DNA from: Ectothiorhodospiraceae bacterium
GTDB taxonomy: Bacteria; Pseudomonadota; Gammaproteobacteria; HK1
Direction of reading: 5' to 3'
Length of the DNA: 64,000 nucleotides
Assembly (NCBI GenBank): GCA_024234875.1
Contig: JACKNM010000002.1
Coordinates: forward strand, 310,001-374,000
A program made the position numbers and the translations under genes. Position 1 is the stretch's first letter. Every line of letters starts with the position of its first letter. The notes beneath the pieces were generated by a model, which ran no database searches, had not been told where the DNA came from, and saw only the letters and a list, made by a program, of their open reading frames with translations. Below are positions 17,497 through 25,638 of the stretch, piece by piece.

Positions 17497-18196
17497 GGAC
17501 CGCCCGCCCTTCCCGGCCGCGCATGGCCATGACCAGGGCGCTCACGGTGACCGTGATCGCGACCAGGATGATGCCGAGCCCGAGCGCGAGGGAGAGATTT
17601 CCCTTGGAGGTCTCGAGCGCGATGGTCGTGGTCATCACCCGCGTGACGTGGTTGATGTTGCCACCGACGATGATCACCGCGCCGACCTCGGCGACCGCGC
17701 GGCCGAATCCGGCCAGGAGCCCCGTGAGCAGACTCGGGCGGGCATCCCACAACAGGGTCGCGACCATCTCCAGCCTGCTCACGCCGAGCACGCGGAGCTG
17801 CTCCTCGTACTCACCCCACAAGTCCTCCACCGTCTGCCGGGTGAGCGCCGCGATGATCGGGGTCACCAGCACCGCCTGGGCGATGACCATCGCAGTCGGC
17901 GTGTACAGCAGGCCGAAGGCGCCCAGCGGCCCGGCGCGCGACAGCAACAGGTAGACCACCAGACCCACCACCACCGGCGGCAGTCCCATCAATGCGTTCA
18001 TCAAGACGACGACGGCCATACGGCCCGGGAACCGCCCGACCGCAACCACGGCCCCCAGCGGCATTCCGACCAGCGCGGCCACGGCGACCGCGCCGAGGCT
18101 GACCTGAAGCGACAGCGCGACGATCGCGGCCAGCTCCGGGTCGAGCGACAGCAGCAGGTCGAGCGCATCGCGGAAAGCGGTCGCGAGGTCGGACAC
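17489..18196 (-). CDS. tupB: Tungstate ABC transporter permease TupB
   Basis: A 235-residue inner-membrane permease with about five to six hydrophobic segments. The ATPase-coupling EAA-like loop is EYEEQLRVLGVSRLEMVATLL, followed by GFGRAVAEVGAVIIVGGN, characteristic of the TupB/WtpB group. I chose the GTG at 18196 because GGGAGGGG lies 4-6 nt before it. An in-frame ATG at 18214 would add six residues and overlap the ribosome site. Longer upstream extensions run into the repeat cluster and are not credible. It is the first gene of the operon and is preceded by a conspicuous AT-rich region. Confidence 0.92.
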   Translation of the reverse strand: MSDLATAFRDALDLLLSLDPELAAIVALSLQVSLGAVAVAALVGMPLGAVVAVGRFPGRMAVVVLMNALMGLPPVVVGLVVYLLLSRAGPLGAFGLLYTPTAMVIAQAVLVTPIIAALTRQTVEDLWGEYEEQLRVLGVSRLEMVATLLWDARPSLLTGLLAGFGRAVAEVGAVIIVGGNINHVTRVMTTTIALETSKGNLSLALGLGIILVAITVTVSALVMAMRGREGRAVHG

Positions 18197-18233
18197 CGGG
18201 CCCCTCCCGTGCATGTCGCCTGATTGTATTCGG

Positions 18234-18296
18234 CTGTGTTTCTTTCTCGATATCTGCGTTTTGTATCGAAAGACATGAAAACGCATGAAAACACAG
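18234..18296 (-). promoter_or_regulatory. AT-rich control region upstream of tupB with nested inverted repeats
   Basis: In a GC-rich neighbourhood, about 65 nt upstream of tupB are strikingly AT-rich. Nested perfect inverted repeats are visible: ctgtgttt (18234-18241) with aaacacag (18289-18296), and tgcgtttt (18255-18262) with aaaacgca (18278-18285). The nonamer catgaaaac also occurs twice in direct orientation (18274-18282 and 18284-18292), one helical turn apart. This is the likely operator/promoter of the tup operon; the regulator at 14945-15826 is an obvious candidate binder. No clean -35/-10 pair stands out. Confidence 0.6.
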
Positions 18297-18323
18297 TCTG
18301 ACGAACGCAACTCGAGTGGTCCG

Positions 18324-18543
18324 CCGTGAGATGAGCTGCCACCGCGGGGCAAGCCGCACGAGGGGCTGATGCGACGGCCGCGCAGCGTGGCGGTCGTCGC
18401 CCGGAACGTGGGTGTCCAGAGGTCGCCCTCCAGAGGTCGCCCCGTGAGATGAACCGTTACCGCGGGGTGGGCCGCCGGCCGGCCGACTCGACGGCCGCGC
18501 AACATCGACGTCGTCGCCCGGAAAGTGGGTGTCCAGAAGTCGG
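18324..18543. repeat. Tandem duplication of about 117 bp
   Basis: Two diverged copies start with ccgtgagatga at 18324 and 18442. They share accgcgggg, cgacggccgcgca and gtcgtcgcccggaa, and each ends in the GTGGGTGTCCAGA unit followed by (a/g)gtcg. The offset is 117-118 nt. The middle sections have diverged. It forms the start of the GGGTGTCCAGA cluster. Confidence 0.75.
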
Positions 18544-18815
18544 CCGCCGAGAGCCTGGGTGTCCAGAGGTCGGCCCGCCCGGAACCTGGGTGTCCAGAGG
18601 TCGGCTCGCTCCCAGCGGTCAGCCGGAACCGTGAGTGTCCATAAGCCGACGTCGTCACGAGGCCGGCCCGAATGGCGGGTGTCCAGAAGCCGACTTCGGA
18701 ACTCAGGTGTCCAGAAGTCGGCCGCCGCGAGCCTGGGTGTCCAGAGGTCGCCCCAGAGGGTGGGTGTCCAGAAGCCGCCGGACCGAAGTCGACCGCCCGC
18801 AGGCTGGGTGTCCAC
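18410..18815 (+). repeat. Cluster 1 of the GGGTGTCCAGA repeat (10 units)
   Basis: Ten copies of an 11-bp core, all on the plus strand, start at 18410, 18527, 18557, 18588, 18633 (variant GAGTGTCCATA), 18677, 18705 (AGGTGTCCAGA), 18735, 18762 and 18805 (GGGTGTCCACG). The extended consensus is CCTGGGTGTCCAGARGTCGGCC, where R is A or G. Spacing after the first unit is 27-31 or 43-45 nt. No credible gene lies in 18297-18966; translations in any frame give only low-complexity peptides. The cluster fills the gap between the divergent tup operon and the protein kinase gene. Function unknown. Confidence 0.9.
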
Positions 18816-18966
18816 GAGCGCGGGCACACACCGGCATCCCGCCCTCACCGGCCATCGACTAGACTCTCGGATTGTTCCGAGCGGGCGGGGTCGGTCGGCG
18901 CCTCCCGGGGACGGGCGCGCGACGGGGGCTCTCGGCGGCCCCCGGCGTACGGGGACGAGACGATCG

Positions 18967-20829
18967 ATGGAACTCTCCGGCTACGAGATCCAGGAGCGCA
19001 TTGGCCAGGGTGGGATGGCCATCGTCTACCGGGCGACCCAGCGCTCGCTCGGCCGTACGGTCGCGCTCAAGATCCTGCATCCGCTCCACGCCGGCACGCC
19101 GGAGTTCACCGAGCGGTTCCTGAACGAGGGCCGGCTGCTCGCGGCGCTCACCCACCCCAACGTGGTCACCATCCACGACATCGGGGTCGAGGGCGATCTC
19201 CACTACATCGCGATGGAGTACGTGCCCGACGGCAGCCTTGCGCGGCGCATCGCCCGCGGCATGGACGCCGAGGCCGCTCTCGCCTGCGCGATGCAGATCG
19301 CCGGCGCGCTCGGCGCCGCGCACGCGCGCTCGATCGTCCACCGCGACGTCAAGCCGAGCAACGTCCTGTTCCGCGCCGACGGCTCACTGGTGCTCACCGA
19401 CTTCGGCATTGCCAAGCGGCTCGGCACCGCAGACCTCACCGAGACCGGGACCACCGTCGGCAGCCCGCACTACCTGAGCCCCGAGCAGGCGCGGGGCCAG
19501 CTCGTCGACGCACGATCGGACATCTACAGCCTCGGCGTCCTGCTGTTCGAGATGCTGACCGGACACAAGCCCTACCAGGGCGCCTCCGACCTCGACACCG
19601 CCTGGATGCACGTGCACGAGCCGGTGCCGGAGTTCCCGCCCGAGCTCGCGCCGATCGCCACCGTGTTGGGGCGCATGCTGGCGAAGGACCCGGCCGATCG
19701 CTTCTCCGACTGCGCGTCCCTCGTCGCCGCGCTGCGCCAGGTGCAGGAAGCCACGCGACGCCCCGGCGCGCCCCGCATGCACCGCGCCCCACCGGGCGAC
19801 GGCTTCCATGAGGCGCCGACCACCATGTCCCCGGAGGTCGTCGCCGTCGGCGCAGACGCGCTGGCCGCCGCCGGCGCCCGACCGCACAGACGCCGCCTGG
19901 CAACCGGACTCGCGGCGGCGGTCGCACTGGCCGTAGGGGGTGTCGGGCTCGCGGCCTGGCTCGATCGCGCACCGGCACCCACGTCTCGGTTCACGAGCCC
20001 GGTCGGCGGCCCGACGGCCGACACCGCCGGTCGACCAGACCTCCTTGCAGCCGTGACACCGCCCGCAGTGACACCGCCCCCTGTGCCGCCGAGCCCCGAG
20101 CCATCCGCTCCACCCGTTCCGCGGTCGACGACCGGTGCGTCCACGGAGACACCGTGGCTCGCCGACCTGCCGGGGCGGAGGCCGGCGCCGGAGGCGTCTC
20201 GAATCGCCAGCGGCCCGGACGACGGCACCCGAGGCGACACGGCGGTGGACACCACTCGCGACCCCGAGCGCGTGGCGACCGCGGACGTGCCGGGCACGCC
20301 CACCACGACGTCGATGCCATCGCAGGCCGACCCAGCCGTGCTGGCCCCGGCGACGCGGGCGGCAACCCGGGTCCGTGCGTCCCACGCCCCGGCGCCACCG
20401 GCCGCAGCGGCGAAGGCGGTGCGCATCGACCGGCTGATGGCTGCCGCCGACACCGCGATGTCGGAGAACCGGCTGACCATTCCCGACGGCGACAACGCCG
20501 TGGAGTACTACCAGCAGGTTCTCGAGGTGGACCCGGCGCACGTACCGGCACGCGCGGGGATCGAGCGCGTGGCGGCGCGCTACGGTCGCATGGCGCGCGA
20601 GCGGCTCGAGGACGGCGACCTCGCGCAAGCACGGACCTTCGTCGATCGCGGGCTCGCGGTGCGGCCGGACGATCGCGGGCTTCGAGCCCTGCGCGCGGAG
20701 ATCGCGATCGCCGCGGCGCCGACCGACCTCGCCCCGCCCCGTCGCCCCGGCCCGTCCCCCGCGGGCGAGATCCGTGGCGAGTCGCCACGCGAGCTGCTGA
20801 ACCGGATCAGGCGCTTCCTCGCTCAGTAG
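18967..20829 (+). CDS. Transmembrane Ser/Thr protein kinase (PknB-like)
   Basis: A 620-residue Hanks-type kinase. The catalytic domain (about 1-265) has the glycine loop GQGGMA, Lys35 (VALKIL), HRDVKPSN with Asp127, DFG at 145-147 and SPEQA in place of APE. A Pro/Thr-rich juxtamembrane linker precedes a single membrane helix at about 312-330. The outer part is a long low-complexity Pro/Thr/Ala region followed by a TPR-like helical repeat (about 510-590, NAVEYYQQVLEVDPAHVPAR). The start is ATG 18967; upstream in-frame sequence runs through the repeat cluster and is rejected. It is monocistronic and converges on the DUF488 gene. Confidence 0.93.
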   Translation: MELSGYEIQERIGQGGMAIVYRATQRSLGRTVALKILHPLHAGTPEFTERFLNEGRLLAALTHPNVVTIHDIGVEGDLHYIAMEYVPDGSLARRIARGMDAEAALACAMQIAGALGAAHARSIVHRDVKPSNVLFRADGSLVLTDFGIAKRLGTADLTETGTTVGSPHYLSPEQARGQLVDARSDIYSLGVLLFEMLTGHKPYQGASDLDTAWMHVHEPVPEFPPELAPIATVLGRMLAKDPADRFSDCASLVAALRQVQEATRRPGAPRMHRAPPGDGFHEAPTTMSPEVVAVGADALAAAGARPHRRRLATGLAAAVALAVGGVGLAAWLDRAPAPTSRFTSPVGGPTADTAGRPDLLAAVTPPAVTPPPVPPSPEPSAPPVPRSTTGASTETPWLADLPGRRPAPEASRIASGPDDGTRGDTAVDTTRDPERVATADVPGTPTTTSMPSQADPAVLAPATRAATRVRASHAPAPPAAAAKAVRIDRLMAAADTAMSENRLTIPDGDNAVEYYQQVLEVDPAHVPARAGIERVAARYGRMARERLEDGDLAQARTFVDRGLAVRPDDRGLRALRAEIAIAAAPTDLAPPRRPGPSPAGEIRGESPRELLNRIRRFLAQ

Positions 20830-20865
20830 CCCCGGGCAGCGCGCGCGTGCCCGACCGACCGCCGC

Positions 20866-21219
20866 CTATCGAGACCTCGCCTGCAGGTATTCCGCCAGCG
20901 CCACCGCGTTGTTGTAGCGCGTCTCCCGCGCCGCGTAGACGAGCGTGACCACGCCCCCCGAGACTTGCGCGAGCAGGTTGCTCACGGCCTGCGGCGCGGC
21001 GTCCAGCTCCGCGAAGTAGCGCGCCCGAAACGCGTCCCAGCGCGCCGGCTGGTGGTCGAACCAGCGCCGGAGCTCGGCCGAGGGCGCCACGTCGCGCGCC
21101 CAGGCGTCGACCCCGGCGGACGCACGTGAGACGCCGCGCGGCCAGATCCCGTCGACGAGAACCCTGGTGCCATCGCCCGCCTCGGCCGACTCGTACACCC
21201 GCTTCACCCGAATCTGCAT
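20866..21219 (-). CDS. DUF488 family protein (YeaO-like)
   Basis: A 117-residue small cytoplasmic protein. Family-defining strings are RVKRVYES, RVLVDGIWPRGVSR, WARDVAPSAELRRWFDH and LVYAARETRYNNAVAL. DUF488/YeaO proteins have no established function, although some are linked to haem or stress responses. The ATG at 21219 has GAGGGG 4 nt upstream. It is divergent from the amidase gene at 21335, with about 115 nt between, and converges with the kinase gene. Confidence 0.92.
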   Translation of the reverse strand: MQIRVKRVYESAEAGDGTRVLVDGIWPRGVSRASAGVDAWARDVAPSAELRRWFDHQPARWDAFRARYFAELDAAPQAVSNLLAQVSGGVVTLVYAARETRYNNAVALAEYLQARSR

Positions 21220-21334
21220 CTGTCCCCTCACTCGCCTGGCACCGCCGGCATGCCGTCACCGCGCGTCGACGCCCGTCGAAATCACTGCGCGGAGGTACTA
21301 GCATGTCGAGCCGCCATCCGCCACGGAGACCGAT

Positions 21335-22984
21335 GTGGACGAGTCCGTGCCCGTGCTCACCCTGGCCGAGGCGTCACGGCGCATTGCCGCCGGCGAGCTG
21401 TCCCCGGTCGAGCTCACCCGCTCATGCCTCGACCGCATCGCGAGCCTCGACCCGATTCTTCACGCCTTCATCACCGTCACCGCGGACCAGGCGATGGTGG
21501 CAGCACGTGAGGCCGAGCGCGCGATCACCCGTGATGGCCCTCGCTCGCCGTTGCACGGCATCCCCTTCGGGTTGAAGGACATCTACGACACCCGCGGCAT
21601 CGCCACCACCGGCCACTCGCGACTCACCCGGACGCGCGTCCCCGATGCGGACTCCGCCTGCACCGAGCGGCTCCTCGACGCCGGGGCGATCCTGCTCGGC
21701 AAGCTCGCCACCCACGAGTTCGCGACCGGTGGCCCCTCCTACGATCTCCCCTGGCCCCCCGCCCGCAACCCCTGGTGCCTGGACCGATTTCCCGGTGGCT
21801 CGAGCAGCGGCTCCGGTGCCGCGGTCGCCTCCGGCATGCTGCCACTGGCGATGGGCAGCGACACCGGCGGCTCGATCCGACTGCCGGCGGCGTTCTGCGG
21901 CATCGCCGGTCTGAAGCCGACCTATGGCCGGGTTCCGAAGCGTGGCGTGCTGCCCCTGTCGTGGACCCTCGACAACTGCGGGCCGCTCGCGTGGACGGCC
22001 GAGGACTGCGCCATCGCGCTGACCGCGCTGGCCGGGTTCGACCCGGCCGACCCGGGCTCCGCGAGCCGTCCGGTGGTGGATGTCGAGACCGGCCTGGGCG
22101 ATGGCGTCGCCGGGCTCGTGATCGGGGTGGCGCCGGCGCTCTACGCGCAGGCGGACGCGGACACCCAGGCGGCGATGGCCGCCTCCCTCGACGTGCTCAC
22201 CCACCTCGGCGCCAGGGTGGTCGAGGTGAGCCTGCCCTCGATCGACGACTACCAGGCGGTCTACCGGGTGATCGCGATGGCGGAGGCCTTCGCCATCCAC
22301 GAGGCGGACTTGCGCGAGCGGCCCGATCACTACGGCGCGGTGTTCCGCTACCGCATCATGCCGGGGGCGTTCGTCTCCGCCGCGGAGTACGTGGACGCGC
22401 TCCGAATGCAGCGCGAGCTGCTCGACGCGACGCTCAGGGTGCTCGACGGGCTCGACGCGCTGGTTGCCGCCACCACCTACGGCGGCGCGCCGGTGCAGGC
22501 GACGATGCGCGCCGAGGCCAACTTCGCCCGCCCGCCGCTCACCAACCCCTTCAACATCGCCCAGTGCCCCGCGATCAGCGTCTGCAACGGGTTCTCGACC
22601 GACGGTCTGCCGCTCGCGATGCAGGTGGTCGGGCGCCCATTCGACGAGGCGACGGTGCTTCGTGTCGCCCACGCCTACGAGCGGGCCACGCCCTGGCGCG
22701 AGCGACGGCCCACGATCGACCCGGCGGCCGCGGTGGTCGAGCCCGAGCCGGTCGACCCGCGCGCGACGCGGCCCGCGGACCCGACTGGCGACGCGCTCAC
22801 CGCGGACTGCGTCGCGCTAGGACGCCGTGCCGGCCTCACCCTCGACCCGCGCCAGCTCGCCGATCTCCGCGAGTCCCAACCCCACGTCGACGCCATGGTC
22901 GCCCGCGTGCGCCGCCGTCGCGCCCATGGCGCCGAGCCGTCGCTCGCCATGCGCTTCCCGCCCGAGGATTTGCCCGATGCATGA
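21335..22984 (+). CDS. Amidase with C-terminal AtzG-like extension (copy 1)
   Basis: A 549-residue amidase-signature enzyme. The catalytic Lys lies in HGIPFGLKDIYDT, the signature is PGGSSSGSGAAVASG, and the nucleophile Ser is in GSDTGGSIRLP. After the amidase core, a tail of about 65 residues (residues about 485-549) begins DALTADCVALGRRAGLTLD and resembles the small AtzG/DUF4089 partner of AtzE-type amidases, here fused. The start is GTG 21335; the overlapping ATG is out of frame. It overlaps the next gene by 8 nt, and the two proteins are clear paralogues. Substrate unknown. Confidence 0.9.
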   Translation: MDESVPVLTLAEASRRIAAGELSPVELTRSCLDRIASLDPILHAFITVTADQAMVAAREAERAITRDGPRSPLHGIPFGLKDIYDTRGIATTGHSRLTRTRVPDADSACTERLLDAGAILLGKLATHEFATGGPSYDLPWPPARNPWCLDRFPGGSSSGSGAAVASGMLPLAMGSDTGGSIRLPAAFCGIAGLKPTYGRVPKRGVLPLSWTLDNCGPLAWTAEDCAIALTALAGFDPADPGSASRPVVDVETGLGDGVAGLVIGVAPALYAQADADTQAAMAASLDVLTHLGARVVEVSLPSIDDYQAVYRVIAMAEAFAIHEADLRERPDHYGAVFRYRIMPGAFVSAAEYVDALRMQRELLDATLRVLDGLDALVAATTYGGAPVQATMRAEANFARPPLTNPFNIAQCPAISVCNGFSTDGLPLAMQVVGRPFDEATVLRVAHAYERATPWRERRPTIDPAAAVVEPEPVDPRATRPADPTGDALTADCVALGRRAGLTLDPRQLADLRESQPHVDAMVARVRRRRAHGAEPSLAMRFPPEDLPDA

Positions 22985-24620
22985 CGCCCTTGCCTGGCTC
23001 ACCATCGCCGAGGCCGCCCGTGAGATCCGGGCGCGGCATCTGTCGCCGGTCGAGCTCACGCGTGCCCTCATCGAGCGAGTCGAGGCCGTCGATCCGCAGC
23101 TCGACGCCTTCCTCACCCTGACCGCGGAGCAGGCACTCGACCAGGCGCGCGAGGCGGAAGCGGAGATCGCGCATGGCCACTGGCGCGGCCCGCTGCACGG
23201 CGTGCCGTTCGGGCTCAAGGACATCTACGAGACCGCCGGCATCCGGACCACCGCGCATTCACGGATCCTGGAGCACAACGTGCCGCGGGCCGACGCCACC
23301 ACCGTGGCGCGACTGCGCGCCGCCGGCGGAGTACTGATGGGCAAGCTGGCGACCCACGAGTTCGCCCACGGCGGACCATCGTTCGACCTGCCGTGGCCCC
23401 CGGCGCGCAACCCCTGGAATCCGGACCACTTCACCGGCGGCTCCTCGAGCGGGTCCGGCGCCGCGGTCGCTGCCGGCCTGGTCCCGATGGCGATGGGCTC
23501 CGACACCGGTGGCTCGATCCGCAACCCGGCCGCGCTCTGCGGGCTGGTCGGCCTGAAGCCGACCTACGGCCTGGTCAGCCGCCACGGCGTCATCGCCAAC
23601 TCCTACAGCTACGACCACGCCGGCCCGCTGACCCGCACCGTCGAGGACGCGGCGTTGTCGCTACAGGTCCTGGCCGGACACGACCCGCGGGACCCGGCGA
23701 GCGCCGATGTCCCCGTGCCGGACTACGCCGCGGCACTCGGCGAGGATCTCCGCGGGCTTCGCGTCGGCGTGGTGCGTCACTTCCACGAGACCGATCTGCG
23801 GGTGAACGAGGCGGTGCATACCGCCTTCGACGCCGCCGTCGAGGTGCTGCGCCGGCTCGGCGCGTCCATCGAGGAGGTGCGCCTGCGTCCGCTGCGGATC
23901 TACCAGGACATCAAGGTCACGGCGGCCGAGTCGGAGCTGTTCTCGGTCCACGCCGCCGACCTGCGCGAGCGCCCGGGCGACTTCGGCGAGGACTTCCTCG
24001 CCCGCTCCCTGCCAGCCTGCCTGCTCACCGCCACCGACTACCTCCACGCCCAGCGCGAGCGCCGGGTGGTGCTGGAGGAGATGCGCCCGATCTATGCACG
24101 CCACGACGTCCTGCTGACCGCCGGGCCGGGCCCGGCGGCGCCGCTCGGCGGGTGGCGCGTGATCGAGTTCTGGCGCCAGGGCGCACTGGCGACACCGTTC
24201 AACGTCACCGGCGGACCGGCGCTGGTGCTGCCGATGGGATTCACCGAGGGCGGCCTGCCGCTATCGCTTCAGGTGGCCGGCCGTCCGTTCGACGACGCAA
24301 CCGTGTTGCGCGTCGCGCACGCCTACGAGCGCGCGGCCGGGTGGACGACTCGACATCCGGTGCTGAGCGCAGGGCCCAAACCGGCGCGCGTCGTCCCACC
24401 GCTCCCCGACCCCGAGCCGTCCACCGCGACCGAGGCCCAGCGCGAGGTCGCTCACCTGGCGTGCCGTCGCGCCGGCCTCGACCTCGACGACCGTCAGATG
24501 GCGATGGTCCTGGCCGCCGCCCCACTGGTGGAGGAGATGACCGCGCGGATCTCCCACCGCCGCGACTGGTACCAGGAACCCGTCAACGTCTTCACTTTCG
24601 GGTCGGACCAACTCAGGTAA
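22977..24620 (+). CDS. Amidase with C-terminal AtzG-like extension (copy 2)
   Basis: A 547-residue paralogue of the preceding gene, sharing long identical strings such as LPWPPARNPW and GSDTGGSIR. Catalytic elements are HGVPFGLKDIYET, TGGSSSGSGAAVAAG and GSDTGGSIRNP. The tail of about 65 residues (EAQREVAHLACRRAGLDLDDRQM) again resembles AtzG. The start ATG at 22977 lies inside the end of copy 1. The last codons fall within an inverted repeat shared with the converging PEP-CTERM gene. AtzE/AtzG-type enzymes hydrolyse carboxybiuret-like ureido amides; whether these do is not established. Confidence 0.9.
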   Translation: MHDALAWLTIAEAAREIRARHLSPVELTRALIERVEAVDPQLDAFLTLTAEQALDQAREAEAEIAHGHWRGPLHGVPFGLKDIYETAGIRTTAHSRILEHNVPRADATTVARLRAAGGVLMGKLATHEFAHGGPSFDLPWPPARNPWNPDHFTGGSSSGSGAAVAAGLVPMAMGSDTGGSIRNPAALCGLVGLKPTYGLVSRHGVIANSYSYDHAGPLTRTVEDAALSLQVLAGHDPRDPASADVPVPDYAAALGEDLRGLRVGVVRHFHETDLRVNEAVHTAFDAAVEVLRRLGASIEEVRLRPLRIYQDIKVTAAESELFSVHAADLRERPGDFGEDFLARSLPACLLTATDYLHAQRERRVVLEEMRPIYARHDVLLTAGPGPAAPLGGWRVIEFWRQGALATPFNVTGGPALVLPMGFTEGGLPLSLQVAGRPFDDATVLRVAHAYERAAGWTTRHPVLSAGPKPARVVPPLPDPEPSTATEAQREVAHLACRRAGLDLDDRQMAMVLAAAPLVEEMTARISHRRDWYQEPVNVFTFGSDQLR

Positions 24621-24863
24621 TTGATTTACTTGAAATTAGCTCGCGGAAAAGTTGCAGGATCGCCGATCTTCCCGCGGTTCAGGGCGTCTCCTGGGCCAGC
24701 CCGACCCGAGGGCATCGTCCCGGAGCGAGGGCCCCACGAACTGTGCCTTGCCGACCGTACGCACACCGACAAGGTCCGCCGCAACGCGCCACGGCGTCCA
24801 CCCTGATCGGGGTTGCCGTCGGCGATATGTTTTTCGAATCAATCAGATAAGTTGGTCCGACCC
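24600..24863. repeat. Inverted repeat at the two converging gene ends
   Basis: GGGTCGGACCAACT at 24600-24613 has its exact reverse complement at 24850-24863. The homology continues inward, with ATTGATT at 24620-24626 matching AATCAAT at 24837-24843. The arms include the last codons of the amidase gene and of the PEP-CTERM gene. The 218 nt between the stops are less GC-rich at both ends and hold no gene. A small mobile-element remnant or a very long hairpin are both possible. Confidence 0.7.
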
Positions 24864-25630
24864 CGAGGACGCGGCAGTGCCAGCAGGCCGACCGCTACCA
24901 GCGCGAGCGATCCCGGCTCGGGCACGTCGGTCGGGCGCTCGACGACCTCCACCACACCGGCCATCAGGCCAGGGTCGTATGCGGTGACCGGGCCACCGGG
25001 GATCGGTGTGTAGGCGAGGGCCGGGCCGCCGCCCGGCACCGCGGCCGCCAACACGGTGCTGGTACCGACCGCCGACGCGGTGAGGTCGAACGAGAACAGC
25101 GACACCGCGCCATCGGCCGGGCCGACCTCGAAGGGGGTCCCGCCGAGCGCGAACAGCGAGAGCAGGCCGAGGCGGCCGGTGCCGGCGGCGAAGGGCCCGA
25201 GTCCGCCGACGGTGCCCGCGGTCGGTGCCTCGCTCGGACCGGCGCCGAGTGCGTCGCCGGCGGAGACGATGGAGAAGGTCTGGAGGTCGATGGTGGCCGC
25301 AGACGAGGCGGCGATCGCGCCGGCCAGCGCGCCACCTGGGCCGAGCGCGAGCACCGGCCCGGCATCGTCGAAGAACGCCTCGACGAGCGCGGTGTCGAAC
25401 ACCGTCGGCGAGGTGCCGGTCCCGTCGTCCGAGAGCACCACGTCCACCGTGAACGTGGTGCCGAGGAGCACCGTTCGCGTCCCCTGCACCCCGACGAGAC
25501 CAGGATCCAGATCGATCCCGAGGACCGGCGCGGCCTGGGCTGCCGCGCCTGCGGAGAGGACGCCGATCGCGACGGCGGCCCGCGCCGCCCGCGCGACTCG
25601 ACGCGGCATGCGCTTGACTGGCTGGAGCAT
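24839..25630 (-). CDS. PEP-CTERM sorting domain protein
   Basis: A 263-residue exported protein. The signal peptide (MLQPVKRMPRRVARAARAA to about AAQA) is followed by a cohesin-like/beta-rich region (LGTTFTVDVVLSDDGTGT). The C-terminal PEP-CTERM signal reads VPEPGSLALVAVGLLAL, then a basic PRPRGR. Such proteins are cleaved and anchored or released by an exosortase (EpsH); none is in this window. After the basic cluster an extra TNLSD comes from the inverted repeat, an unusual ending. It begins 8 nt after the stop of the glycine-rich gene, so the two form an operon. Confidence 0.85.
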   Translation of the reverse strand: MLQPVKRMPRRVARAARAAVAIGVLSAGAAAQAAPVLGIDLDPGLVGVQGTRTVLLGTTFTVDVVLSDDGTGTSPTVFDTALVEAFFDDAGPVLALGPGGALAGAIAASSAATIDLQTFSIVSAGDALGAGPSEAPTAGTVGGLGPFAAGTGRLGLLSLFALGGTPFEVGPADGAVSLFSFDLTASAVGTSTVLAAAVPGGGPALAYTPIPGGPVTAYDPGLMAGVVEVVERPTDVPEPGSLALVAVGLLALPRPRGRTNLSD

Positions 25631-25638
25631 CGTGAACC

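Noticed and set aside
18410..18815. CRISPR array
   Set aside because: The repeated core is only 11-20 bp, spacers vary from about 10 bp upward and themselves resemble one another, and no cas genes are nearby.
18197..18850. N-terminal extensions of TupB on the minus strand and of the protein kinase on the plus strand through cluster 1
   Set aside because: The extensions consist only of translated repeat (FWTP, SGHP, GVQ-type peptides). Good ribosome sites or domain starts define shorter proteins.
20830..20865. Bidirectional terminator between the kinase and DUF488 genes
   Set aside because: Only a 5-bp GGGCA/TGCCC stem with no T tract on either side can be drawn.
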